A stretch of DNA of 64,000 nucleotides from Bacillota bacterium (GTDB taxonomy: Bacteria > Bacillota > Clostridia > Lachnospirales > Lachnospiraceae), in assembly GCA_023386815.1 (NCBI GenBank), contig JAEWIZ010000032.1, forward strand, positions 78,286 through 142,285. Direction: 5' to 3'. The position numbers were made by a program, and so were the translations under genes. A model generated the notes under the pieces. That model did no database searches. It saw only the letters and a list, made by a program, of their open reading frames with translations, and had not been told where the DNA came from. Every line of letters begins with the position of its first letter. The stretch's first letter is position 1. Shown here piece by piece: positions 53,633 through 62,511 of this stretch.

Positions 53633-53662
53633 TTGAAATACAAATGCAATATGTGTTACAAT
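53633..53662 (+). promoter_or_regulatory. Promoter of the cheX-like gene
   Basis: TTGAAA (53633-53638) and TACAAT (53657-53662) are 18 bases apart, about 38 bases before the start codon. Confidence 0.6.
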
Positions 53663-53699
53663 GGGAAAAGAGACAAAAGTGATACTAGGAGGTGTTGTA

Positions 53700-54170
53700 A
53701 TGCCCAATGTTAATGTTGAACATATTAATCCATTCTTAATGGCATCAACAAAGGTACTAAAGGATATGTGCTTTATCGATGCCAAAGTTGGTAAACCATA
53801 TATAAAAAATCCAGCATTTTTTGAAGATACGTTAATTATTTTAATCGGCTTCACCGGTGAGATGAAGGGACAAGCGCTTATCGCGTTTAGTAATGAAGTT
53901 GCTTGCGATATAGCTTCAAAAATGATAATGATGCCGATTACGGTAATGGATGAATTAGCAAAAAGTGCAATCAGTGAATTAGGTAATATGATTATGGGCA
54001 ATACAGCAACGATATTCTCTACAAAGGGAATTGCAATTGATATAACACCCCCGACGGTAGCAAATGGATCCATGTCCTTTACAACAAACTATGCATCCAA
54101 TATTTGTGTTCCGTTAATCTATGAAGAGAACAAAACAATTGAGATTAATATAGCAATAAAAGGTGATTAG
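53700..54170 (+). CDS. cheX: CheX-like chemotaxis phosphatase
   Basis: A 156-residue protein of the CheC/CheX/FliY group that dephosphorylates CheY-P. The conserved acidic-Asn signature is in LAKSAISELGNMIMGNTATIF near residue 85, and the N-terminal beta hairpin region FTGEMKGQALIAFS precedes it. The start at 53700 follows AGGAGGTG. It stands alone with its own promoter and terminator; the only other chemotaxis gene in the window is the receptor at 34.8-36.7 kb. Confidence 0.88.
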   Translation: MPNVNVEHINPFLMASTKVLKDMCFIDAKVGKPYIKNPAFFEDTLIILIGFTGEMKGQALIAFSNEVACDIASKMIMMPITVMDELAKSAISELGNMIMGNTATIFSTKGIAIDITPPTVANGSMSFTTNYASNICVPLIYEENKTIEINIAIKGD

Positions 54171-54184
54171 TTCACCTTTTTTCT
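54158..54184 (+). terminator. Terminator overlapping the cheX stop
   Basis: AAAAGGTGA pairs with TCACCTTTT around a 5-base loop holding the stop codon; T residues follow. Confidence 0.8.
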
Positions 54185-54242
54185 TTTCGTTTTTACTAGT
54201 TAAAAGAATGAAATAAAAGAATAGAGTACGGAGGTTAGAATA

Positions 54243-54740
54243 ATGAATATCGTATTATTAGAGCCTGAAATACCTGCTAATACAGGTAATATCGGCAGAA
54301 CCTGTGTGGCTACAGGAACGAAGCTTCATCTTATCGAACCAATGGGATTTCGCTTAAGTGAGAAAGAGATCAAACGTGCCGGTTTGGACTACTGGAAGGA
54401 TCTTGATGTAACTGTCTATGATAATTATCAGGATTTCCTGGATCGGAATCCAAATGCTAAAATTTACATGGCCACCACCAAAGCCCAGCATTCCTATACC
54501 CATGTGGAGTATGATCCGGACTGTTATATTATGTTCGGTAAGGAAAGTGCAGGAATACCTGAGGAATTACTACTTGCCAATAAAGAGAATACCATTCGAA
54601 TTCCTATGGTTGGTGATATTAGATCTTTAAACCTGGGAAATTCGGTTGCAATTATTCTTTACGAAGCATTAAGGCAGAATAATTTTGAAGGAATGCGGAT
54701 GGAAGGTAAGCTGCATAAGTATAGTTGGGATGAGGCGTAA
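54243..54740 (+). CDS. trmL: tRNA (cytidine(34)-2'-O)-methyltransferase
   Basis: SPOUT-class methylase that modifies the wobble base of tRNA-Leu isoacceptors. The 165-residue protein has the family start NIVLLEPEIPANTGNIGRTC, FGKESAGIPEELL near residue 99, and the knot motif IPMVGDIRSLNLGNSVAIILYE. ACGGAGG precedes the ATG. It is flanked by terminators, so it is monocistronic or nearly so. Confidence 0.96.
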   Translation: MNIVLLEPEIPANTGNIGRTCVATGTKLHLIEPMGFRLSEKEIKRAGLDYWKDLDVTVYDNYQDFLDRNPNAKIYMATTKAQHSYTHVEYDPDCYIMFGKESAGIPEELLLANKENTIRIPMVGDIRSLNLGNSVAIILYEALRQNNFEGMRMEGKLHKYSWDEA

Positions 54741-54798
54741 TCCTTGTATTTCATAGAATATAAGTCTAAATAACGGCTAAAAGATAATGTAATGAAGA

Positions 54799-54830
54799 AA
54801 GGGTGCTTGATTAACAAGCACCCTTATTTT
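54799..54830. terminator. Bidirectional terminator between trmL and the histidine kinase
   Basis: A perfect 11-bp stem (AAGGGTGCTTG and its complement) with a 5-base loop. T-rich stretches follow it on both strands. Confidence 0.85.
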
Positions 54831-54859
54831 CTGGTTCTATATTTTCTGGCTCAAATATA

Positions 54860-56275
54860 TTATTCAGCTGTTTTAGTTAGTGAGAATACGAACTCAGTAC
54901 CAACTCCTTCTGTACTGATAACATTGATATTCTCATTATGGGCTTGGATGATTTCCTTAGTAATTGACAAACCCAGTCCTGTTCCACGTTTATCCTTTCC
55001 CCTGGAGGGATCGGTTTTATAAAAGCGTTCCCAAATTTTCTTAATAGATTCTTTTGGTATCCCAACACCATAATCTTTGACCGAGATAAATACTTTATCA
55101 CCCTTTTCCTCTGTGGAAACCCTAATTTTAGAGTTGGAATGACTAAACTTAATGGCATTATCAATTAGATTATAAAGTACCTGCTGGATTTTTCCCATAT
55201 CAGCATCCACTGACATTTCCTTGGATGAGAAGATTAGATTTAATGTAATCTTCTTATCACGGCAGCGGCCTTCGAAGCTTGCAGCTGTCTTTTTTATGAT
55301 ATTATTAATATCAAAGGAAGTTATATCAAGGAAGTTGCCATTACCCTTTGTCTCAAAGCTATTTAATTCCAATAGATTTGAGGTTAGTTTTGTTAATCGT
55401 TCTGTTTCAAATAAAATAATATCTAAATATTTATCCTGCATTTCATGAGGGATGGTACCATCCTTAATCGCCTCTGCGAAGCCTTTAATTGAAGTTAAGG
55501 GCGAACGAAAATCGTGGGAGATATTCGCAACAAACTTCTTCTGATAATCATCCAGCTTACCAAGCTCCCCTGCCATATAAGATATGGCATCACCAAGATC
55601 GCGATATTCACTAAGACCCTTTTGTTTTAAAGAATAATTATAGTTTCCGGAACTATATTTCATGGCAGCCTTTGTTAGATTACGAAGTGGAATGGCAGTG
55701 ATATAGTACAGATAAAGAAACATTAAAAAAAGCAAGGGAAGGAATACTAAAATGCAGATATTTACAACATCTATATATTTGTTGGTATCTTTAGTAATTC
55801 CGTTTTGTGAGGTAAACAAGACAATATAACCACGAATTCGTTGGTTATAATCTAAGGTCTTTGTATAACTGAGCATTGGTTCGCTAAAGATTCCACTAAA
55901 ATAAGTGTTTTCATTAATGATACGATCTAAAAAATCTGGTTTCATATCAAGAATATTCTTTCCCAATGCCCGGTTGGAAGTGGAGGAATCAGCAACGACA
56001 TCACCACCGGTATTTACAATCCATACACGAATACCAAGAAACGTCTCAATGGATTTTAATTGTGTCTTTAAATCCTCTAAAGTTAGCTTATTATCATAAT
56101 AATTATTAATATACTCTACGGATATGAGTTTAGCTTCCCTCTCGAGTAGAATCAGTTTTTCGGCTCTTAATCGCTTTTCCAGGAAATTAACACCATATGT
56201 ATTCAAAAGCAAGAAAACTAATACCCCTACGAACAAGAAGCATATGATTAGCCTTGACCATAAGGTTTTTTTCAT
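54860..56275 (-). CDS. Membrane sensor histidine kinase
   Basis: A 471-residue kinase. Membrane helices at about residues 9-26 and 171-191 flank an extracytoplasmic sensor of about 140 residues. HAMP follows (about 192-245). The phosphorylated His is in NISHDFRSPLTSIKGF near residue 257. The ATPase domain has NLIDNAIKFS, VKDYGVGIPKE and GKDKRGTGLGLSI. It lies 16 bases after the response regulator gene, its obvious partner. The signal is unknown; the arrangement is like WalK/PhoR-type kinases, but no phosphate or wall genes adjoin it. Confidence 0.95.
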   Translation of the reverse strand: MKKTLWSRLIICFLFVGVLVFLLLNTYGVNFLEKRLRAEKLILLEREAKLISVEYINNYYDNKLTLEDLKTQLKSIETFLGIRVWIVNTGGDVVADSSTSNRALGKNILDMKPDFLDRIINENTYFSGIFSEPMLSYTKTLDYNQRIRGYIVLFTSQNGITKDTNKYIDVVNICILVFLPLLFLMFLYLYYITAIPLRNLTKAAMKYSSGNYNYSLKQKGLSEYRDLGDAISYMAGELGKLDDYQKKFVANISHDFRSPLTSIKGFAEAIKDGTIPHEMQDKYLDIILFETERLTKLTSNLLELNSFETKGNGNFLDITSFDINNIIKKTAASFEGRCRDKKITLNLIFSSKEMSVDADMGKIQQVLYNLIDNAIKFSHSNSKIRVSTEEKGDKVFISVKDYGVGIPKESIKKIWERFYKTDPSRGKDKRGTGLGLSITKEIIQAHNENINVISTEGVGTEFVFSLTKTAE

Positions 56276-56291
56276 GGAAACACCAGCCCTT

Positions 56292-57014
56292 CTATCTCTT
56301 TGTAGTCTTTGCTTCGAATTTGTAACCGATTCCCCAAACGGTTGCTAAACTCCACTGTTGATGATCTTTGATTTTCTCTCTAAGACGCTTGATATGAACA
56401 TCCACGGTTCTGGTATCACCAAAATATTCATAGCCCCAGATATGATCCAAAAGCTGTTCTCTGGTAAATACCTGGTTAGGGTTGGACGCTAAAAAGTATA
56501 GAAGCTCCAACTCTTTTGGGGGCATTTCTATATCAGCACCATAATAAGCAACGGAATAATTACTGAGGTTAATGATTAAGTCGGGATATGCTACATAGTT
56601 ACCGGTAGGAGCAGGGGCAGCTACTTCCTCTTCCTTGATTTCTGGCTGAAACCGCCTTAAGACTGCTCTAGCCCGTGCTACCAGCTCTTTGGAATCAAAA
56701 GGCTTAATGATATAATCGTCTGCACCTAGCTCAAGTCCGAGAACCTTATCAAAAATCTCTCCTTTTGCAGACAGCATTATAATTGGTACCTTTGAGGTTT
56801 TACGTATTTCGCGACATACCTCGTAGCCGTCAATGCCGGGCAACATTAGATCCAGTAATACCAGATTCGGCTGGTAGACGGCAAATTGCTTAATTGCCGC
56901 CTCTCCATCATTTACAATCAAGGTATCAAAGCACTCCTTTGTTAAATAGAGCGATATAAGTTCTGCGATATTCACATCATCATCAACAACCATAATTTTC
57001 TGCTTTGCGATCAT
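56292..57014 (-). CDS. OmpR-family response regulator
   Basis: A 240-residue transcription factor. The receiver domain has DDD at 11-13, the phosphorylated Asp55 in LLDLMLPG and Lys104 in IKPFDS. The winged-helix DNA-binding domain covers about 145-235 (ELLYFLASNPNQVFTREQLL, TRTVDVHIKRLREKI, WGIGYKF). A short Pro/Ala linker lies between. GGAAAGGAG precedes the ATG. It starts 17 bases after mutS2 ends and is followed by its kinase. Confidence 0.96.
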   Translation of the reverse strand: MIAKQKIMVVDDDVNIAELISLYLTKECFDTLIVNDGEAAIKQFAVYQPNLVLLDLMLPGIDGYEVCREIRKTSKVPIIMLSAKGEIFDKVLGLELGADDYIIKPFDSKELVARARAVLRRFQPEIKEEEVAAPAPTGNYVAYPDLIINLSNYSVAYYGADIEMPPKELELLYFLASNPNQVFTREQLLDHIWGYEYFGDTRTVDVHIKRLREKIKDHQQWSLATVWGIGYKFEAKTTKR

Positions 57015-57031
57015 GAACTGCTCCTTTCCAA

Positions 57032-59410
57032 CTACTTAAATTCAACAATCGTAACACCGTGGTCACCTTCACCAAAGCCGCCAACCCGGTAAGATTTCAC
57101 ATACTTTAACTTCTTAAGATGAGCGTGGACTGCGTTCTTTAATGCACCAGTACCCCGGCCATGGATTATGGTAACTTGAGGTAAATGTGCTAAATAGGCA
57201 TCATCTAAATATTTATCCAGCTCAGGCAGAGCTTCATCCACTGTCTTTCCAATTAAGTTGATATCCGGATGAATGCTGGATGATTTTGACATTTTAATCT
57301 TTCCGCTTTGAGTTTTGTTGTAGCTTGGTTCATTGTTAATCTCTTCCTCAAGAAGTTCGATATCTTTAAGATTCACCTGGGATCTTAAAATACCCATCTG
57401 AACATAGAGGTCGCCCTTAGCATTTGGAAGAGTACTAATAGTACCCTTGAGACCAAGGCTGATGACATTAACCGGATCACCAATCTTAAGATCCCTTACT
57501 TGAGCCTTTTTGTTTTGCTTTGCGGCCTTCTTAAACTGAGAAGCCTGCTGGTCATTTAACTTTTCACGCAAAGAGCCTCGCTCGGACTCCATGTCCTTAA
57601 TATTTCCGCCTTCCTGCATCCATTTATTATACTTACGTATACTTTGGTCGGCATAGTCCTTGGCATCATTTAATATCTTAGCTGCCTGTTCCTTTGCTTC
57701 ATTTAACATACGTTCACGACTTGCATCAAAGGATTCATTTTTTCTGGCAAGGCTTTTCTTTAATTGTTCGATTTCAGCTTTATACTTGGCAATAGCATCC
57801 TGTTCCTTCTCAATCGTAATGCGGCTGGATTCCAGATCACTAATGACATCCTCGAAGCTCTTATCCTGGGTGCCGATGCGCTCTTTCGCGTCTCCAATAA
57901 TATAATCTGGGAGACCGAGTTTAGAGGAGATAGCAAAGGCATTACTTTTTCCGGGAATACCAATTAATAAACGATAGGTTGGTCTTAAGGTCTCGATATC
58001 AAACTCACAGGAGGCGTTGGTTACACCCGGTGTGGATAGAGCGTAGATCTTTAACTCACTATAGTGTGTCGTCGCCAGAGCACGGATATTTCGTTTGTGC
58101 AGATGCGAGAGAATGGACATGGCGAGAGCAGCACCCTCGGTTGGATCCGTTCCAGCACCTAACTCATCAAATAAAACCAGAGAACGGTCATCTGCCTGAT
58201 CAAGGATCTTAACAATGTTTGTCATATGAGAGGAGAAGGTACTTAAGCTCTGTTCGATGCTTTGTTCATCACCGATGTCCGCGTAAACCTCTTCAAATAC
58301 AGCAAGTTCGGAACCGTCAAACGCAGGAACGTGAAGTCCGGCCTGTCCCATCAAGGTGAGTAATCCCACGGTCTTTAAGGTAACAGTCTTACCGCCGGTA
58401 TTAGGGCCGGTGATAATTAGCATGGTGAAATCCTTACCGAGATGAATATCAATGGGCACCACTTTTTTAGAATCGATTAAGGGGTGTCGACCTTTTTTGA
58501 TGTTAATCATCCCTTTAGAATTAAACATAGGCTCCGAGCCTTTCATCTGCTTTGAGAGAGAGGCTCTTGCAAATATAAAATCAAGTTCTGATAAGGTGGA
58601 GAAGTTATATTCTAGATTCTCTGCATATTCTGCTGCTGTATTACTTAAATCAGCCAGTATCTTCTCTATCTCTTCCTGCTCCTTAATGGAGAGCTCTTTC
58701 AATTCGTTGTTCAGACGAACAATTGCAATAGGCTCTACAAATAAAGTGGAGCCGGTAGAGGACTGATCATGGATCATTCCCTGGAACTGACTTTTGAATT
58801 CAGCACGGACAGGAAGACAGTAACGGCCATTTCTCATTGTGATAATATTATCCTGCAGCATAGTTCTGGAGGAATTTAGAATAGAGGATAACTCGCTATG
58901 AATACGGTCATTCGCTACACGAATGGATCTACGAATGGATTTTAAGGTAGGGCTGGCATCGTCTGCAATCTCTTCTTCTGATATAATGCAACGCTTGATC
59001 TCGTTATTTAAAGGGGTAAGAGGCTCAAGATTAGAAAAATACTCCGTAAGAGAATCTTCCGTCTGCTCCTCGCTATCCTTTCCGGTATAACCACCATAGG
59101 CCTTCAACCGAAGTGTCGCATCCAGATCGGAACTGATATGAAGAAGCTCTATTGCAGATAACGCAGAGCCAACCTTTAATCGCATAAGGGAAGGTCTGAT
59201 ATCATGTATTCCGCTAAAAGAAACACTGCCCCGTCGAAGATTTCGGGAGAGTGCATCGGAGGTTTCCTTTTGAAGCCGCTTAATCTCACTGATATCTGAG
59301 GAAGGTAAGAGGTTCTTACATAACTCCCTGCCAAAGCTGGTACCGGCAAGAGAGGCTAATTTATCTATAATTTTATTGTATTCTAAGGTTCTTAATGCTT
59401 TTTCATTCAT
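57032..59410 (-). CDS. mutS2: MutS2-family ATPase/endonuclease with Smr domain
   Basis: A 792-residue protein that suppresses recombination and, as shown for MutS2 in Bacillus, splits collided ribosomes. Order: N-terminal clamp/lever helices, ATPase with Walker A GPNTGGKTVTLKTVG near residue 335 and Walker B DELGAGTDPTEG near 413, a long coiled coil (about 520-620), and a C-terminal Smr nuclease domain (VTIIHGRGTGALKNAVHAHL). The length is standard. It leads the mutS2-regulator-kinase operon. The ribosome site is weak. Confidence 0.97.
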   Translation of the reverse strand: MNEKALRTLEYNKIIDKLASLAGTSFGRELCKNLLPSSDISEIKRLQKETSDALSRNLRRGSVSFSGIHDIRPSLMRLKVGSALSAIELLHISSDLDATLRLKAYGGYTGKDSEEQTEDSLTEYFSNLEPLTPLNNEIKRCIISEEEIADDASPTLKSIRRSIRVANDRIHSELSSILNSSRTMLQDNIITMRNGRYCLPVRAEFKSQFQGMIHDQSSTGSTLFVEPIAIVRLNNELKELSIKEQEEIEKILADLSNTAAEYAENLEYNFSTLSELDFIFARASLSKQMKGSEPMFNSKGMINIKKGRHPLIDSKKVVPIDIHLGKDFTMLIITGPNTGGKTVTLKTVGLLTLMGQAGLHVPAFDGSELAVFEEVYADIGDEQSIEQSLSTFSSHMTNIVKILDQADDRSLVLFDELGAGTDPTEGAALAMSILSHLHKRNIRALATTHYSELKIYALSTPGVTNASCEFDIETLRPTYRLLIGIPGKSNAFAISSKLGLPDYIIGDAKERIGTQDKSFEDVISDLESSRITIEKEQDAIAKYKAEIEQLKKSLARKNESFDASRERMLNEAKEQAAKILNDAKDYADQSIRKYNKWMQEGGNIKDMESERGSLREKLNDQQASQFKKAAKQNKKAQVRDLKIGDPVNVISLGLKGTISTLPNAKGDLYVQMGILRSQVNLKDIELLEEEINNEPSYNKTQSGKIKMSKSSSIHPDINLIGKTVDEALPELDKYLDDAYLAHLPQVTIIHGRGTGALKNAVHAHLKKLKYVKSYRVGGFGEGDHGVTIVEFK

Positions 59411-59837
59411 AACTTTATAAAAGCCTTTCCGAATTTTATTCCTACTCAGTCCTCCAGGATCATAGAGTTTAAGTTAAGTAGTACTATCTCTATTCTACCT
59501 TATGTTGTAAGAAAATAAAACATAAAAATAAGGAAATTATTTTGTGAAAGTCCTAGAAAATAATGCAGTGGCTTCATTATAATTATTCTCAGGCGTAAAG
59601 GAGGGAGAAGTTTCAGTGGATTATTTTATAGTTCTATGGTAATATAAGTTTGTTATGTTATATATGGTAAAATATAACAATTATTGATAAGAAACGGTTT
59701 AGTTATTTATTTCCAAGGGACTTATAGCCTAGTGTTTACAATTAATTCATAATATGTTCATATGTAAGATGTATAATAAATCTTACGCATTAGTTATAAA
59801 AGTATAGAGAATAACCAGTTCCATAAGGAGAAAGTAA
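59411..59837. other. Divergent intergenic region, 427 bases
   Basis: This stretch carries the control regions of mutS2 (minus) and the HtrA-like gene (plus). It is very A+T rich. TTTACAATTAATTCATAATA near 59735-59755 could be a promoter for the plus-strand gene. No gene or strong hairpin was found. Confidence 0.45.
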
Positions 59838-61172
59838 ATGTCTGAGATTGATAAAGACAATAAAAACTTCGAATTTATTAAAGAACAAGTAATTGAAAAT
59901 AAGCGCAGGAAATTGAAAAAAAGACTGTTTCCTCTTGTTATGACAATTTCCCTGGCAATTCTCTTTGGAGTTATTGCAGCAGCTACGTTTGTGTTGGCCG
60001 CACCTAAATTATATAAGATTCTAAACGGAGATGTTGAGGCAAAAACTCCGGTAGATTTTCCAACCATATCCCCAGAAGCTGAAATTGAGACAGTGAATGG
60101 TACGATTGATACAGAGAATGAAGATCCTAAAAATACAACGAGTAAACCCGCAGAATCCTCGCAAACGGTAACGAATACAGTGATTCAAAAGCTGGATGTG
60201 AGTGTGGAAGATTATGTAGCAATGTATGATAATATCAATGAAATGGTAACTAAAATTGATAAGTCGATTGTTACAATTACAAGCACCTTCCCTGTGGAGG
60301 ATTGGTTTGGAGATTCGGAAAAAACAGTTAATACAACCGGTGTTATTGTTGCAAGCAACACATCGGACTACTTAATTCTAGTTAGTCTTGACAGAGTGAA
60401 GGGCGCAGATAGTATTCGTGTTAAATTCTCAGATATCAATTATGTTGATGTCGTACTTCAGGATTATGAAACTGACTTAAACATTGGAATGCTTGCCCTT
60501 AAAATAATGGACATACCTGATCTATATGCGGAGGGCTTAGAAGTTGCAGATATTGGCGAATCCTATGGGTTATCCGTGGGTAATCCGGTAATCGCTATTG
60601 GCAACCCCAACGGTCATATTAACTCCATGGATGTAGGCATTGTGACTAGCAAAGGGAGCTGTGTTTGCATAACAGATAATAGATTAGAGTTATTTAATAC
60701 TAATATGGAAGCCAATGAAAATAGTGATGGAATCATTCTTAACTTTGACGGTGAGATTGTGGGATTAATTACAAGAACCTTAAAAGAGGATTTGAATGAT
60801 GATTTAAGCACAGTGATTGGTATCAGCAGAATTAAGTCAATTATTATCCAGATGGGTATTCAAGAATCAAGAATGTATTTTGGCGTGAAAGCAGATGAAA
60901 TGTCAGAGGATATAAAAAAGCAGAAATCCGTTACGAACGGTATATACATCAATGAAGTACTCGCTGACTCGCCGGCTTTTAAGGCTGGACTTCGAGATGG
61001 GGACATCATTCTTAGCATTGATGACCAAACGGTACTGAATACTAATAATTTCTATAATATCATATCTTCCTACAAGGCTGGAGATAAGATAACAGTGGTT
61101 ACTAAACGTACTTCCGGGAATGTAGAAAAAGAAATGGAAGTAGAGGTTGTAATGGCAGAGAAAGTACAGTGA
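59838..61172 (+). CDS. HtrA-like protein with PDZ domain and altered catalytic residues
   Basis: A 444-residue protein: a short charged cytosolic start, one membrane helix (about 36-56), a linker rich in T, S and E, then a trypsin-like S1C fold (about 135-340) and a PDZ domain (about 355-435: YINEVLADSPAFKAGLRDGDIILSIDDQTV). The fold signs IAIGNP and TDLNIGMLALKI are present. The catalytic His position has no His (LVSLDRVKGAD), and GNSGG reads ENSDG. It is probably a pseudoprotease or binding protein. AAGGAG precedes the ATG. Monocistronic. Confidence 0.82.
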   Translation: MSEIDKDNKNFEFIKEQVIENKRRKLKKRLFPLVMTISLAILFGVIAAATFVLAAPKLYKILNGDVEAKTPVDFPTISPEAEIETVNGTIDTENEDPKNTTSKPAESSQTVTNTVIQKLDVSVEDYVAMYDNINEMVTKIDKSIVTITSTFPVEDWFGDSEKTVNTTGVIVASNTSDYLILVSLDRVKGADSIRVKFSDINYVDVVLQDYETDLNIGMLALKIMDIPDLYAEGLEVADIGESYGLSVGNPVIAIGNPNGHINSMDVGIVTSKGSCVCITDNRLELFNTNMEANENSDGIILNFDGEIVGLITRTLKEDLNDDLSTVIGISRIKSIIIQMGIQESRMYFGVKADEMSEDIKKQKSVTNGIYINEVLADSPAFKAGLRDGDIILSIDDQTVLNTNNFYNIISSYKAGDKITVVTKRTSGNVEKEMEVEVVMAEKVQ

Positions 61173-61209
61173 TAGTAATAACAATACAAATAATAACATA
61201 AGAGAATAA

Positions 61210-61279
61210 ATGTTGTAAATCGAAGGAACGGGCATGGAGAACCAGGCGTTGGATTAATTCGGTTTACAACATTTTTTCT
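61210..61279 (+). terminator. Terminator after the HtrA-like gene
   Basis: A 15-bp stem (61210-61224 with 61258-61272, one G-U pair) closes a 33-base loop and is followed by a T run. Confidence 0.8.
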
Positions 61280-61284
61280 ATTAA

Positions 61285-61378
61285 GATTCGAGTGTCAAAA
61301 GCCTGATTCAGGTTATACAGATGGATATGAGCACATATCCATCTATACAGTGTAATAAAGGCTTTTGACACTCGAATC
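61285..61378. repeat. 94-bp inverted-repeat element
   Basis: Perfect 20-bp arms at 61285-61304 and 61359-61378 enclose an inner 11-bp hairpin (61319-61329 with 61334-61344). No T run follows, and a separate terminator is just upstream. The layout is like the 104-bp element at 4223-4326, but the sequence differs. Confidence 0.6.
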
Positions 61379-61554
61379 CTCGCAAAGAATTGGGAGGTTT
61401 TTAAATCTTATGTTAATTTATACTTTATCTATCTGTCCGTGTGGGTTATAATAAGGTTGCTTAAAAGGATAAATCATAACAATAAATATAGAAATATTTA
61501 AATTTGTTGTGTTAAGAATAGGCTATTAATGAATTGAAAGGCATAGGTACTAGA

Positions 61555-62508
61555 ATGAGATTTATACAGGAATTACGGGAAAATGATTTTATAAAAAATG
61601 AGATATATTTATGTAAGTCAAAGCAGGTGTTAACTGGAAAGAGCGGTAAAAGCTATGTTTCACTAATGTTGCAGGATAAGACGGGGATGATTGATGCTAA
61701 GATATGGGATTTTAATGCTGAGATAGAGCAGTATGAATCCATGGACTTTGTACATATCGATGCTCGTGTAACCAGCTTTCAGGATGCCTTACAGCTGAAT
61801 GTCAGCAAGATATACAAAGCCAGAGAAGGGGAATACTATCCAGAGGATTATTTTCCTGTAACAACAAAGAATGTGGATGGGATGTATAAAGAAGTTAAGG
61901 AGTTTATTGCATCCATTAAAGAGCCGAACTTGAGAACTTTGGCAGAGGACTTCTTTGTAAATGACTCGGATTTTGTGAAAAGCTTCCGTTACCATTCAGC
62001 AGCAAAGGCAGTTCACCACAGCTTTGTAGGAGGACTGCTGGAGCATACCTTAAGCGTGGTAAAACTTTGTGATTTTTATGCAGTGAATTATCCGATATTA
62101 AATAGGGATATACTGATTACAGCAGCTTTATTTCATGATGTTGGTAAAATGCAAGAGCTGTCAACTTTTCCGGAAAATGATTATACAGACGATGGTCAGC
62201 TATTAGGACATATTTTTATTGGAGCTAATATTGTAAGTAATTATATTAAGAAGGCAAATAAGTTTCCGGCAAAGCTGGCAAATGAGCTAATTCATTGCAT
62301 CTTGGCTCACCATGGAGAGCTGGAGTATGGTTCTCCCAAAAAACCTGCGACAGCGGAAGCGTTGGCGTTGCATTTTGCTGATAACCTAGATGCAAAGATG
62401 CAAACAATGACAGAGTTATTTGCCTCAGCAGATAAGAAGTTGGAATGGGTGGGCTACCAAAAGCTATTTGAATCAAATATTAAACGCAGTACAAAAATGA
62501 AGGAATAA
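61555..62508 (+). CDS. yhaM: 3'-5' exoribonuclease YhaM
   Basis: Exonuclease that trims RNA (and some DNA) 3' ends. The 317-residue protein has an N-terminal OB fold (NEIYLCKSKQVLTGKSGKSY) and a C-terminal HD domain (KAVHHSFVGGLLEHTLSV, ALFHDVGKM, ILAHHGELEYGSPK), the order and length of Bacillus YhaM (314). The ATG at 61555 is chosen because the family begins here; a TTG at 61534 is possible. rlmD follows 3 bases later, so the pair is an operon. Confidence 0.94.
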   Translation: MRFIQELRENDFIKNEIYLCKSKQVLTGKSGKSYVSLMLQDKTGMIDAKIWDFNAEIEQYESMDFVHIDARVTSFQDALQLNVSKIYKAREGEYYPEDYFPVTTKNVDGMYKEVKEFIASIKEPNLRTLAEDFFVNDSDFVKSFRYHSAAKAVHHSFVGGLLEHTLSVVKLCDFYAVNYPILNRDILITAALFHDVGKMQELSTFPENDYTDDGQLLGHIFIGANIVSNYIKKANKFPAKLANELIHCILAHHGELEYGSPKKPATAEALALHFADNLDAKMQTMTELFASADKKLEWVGYQKLFESNIKRSTKMKE

Positions 62509-62511
62509 CAT

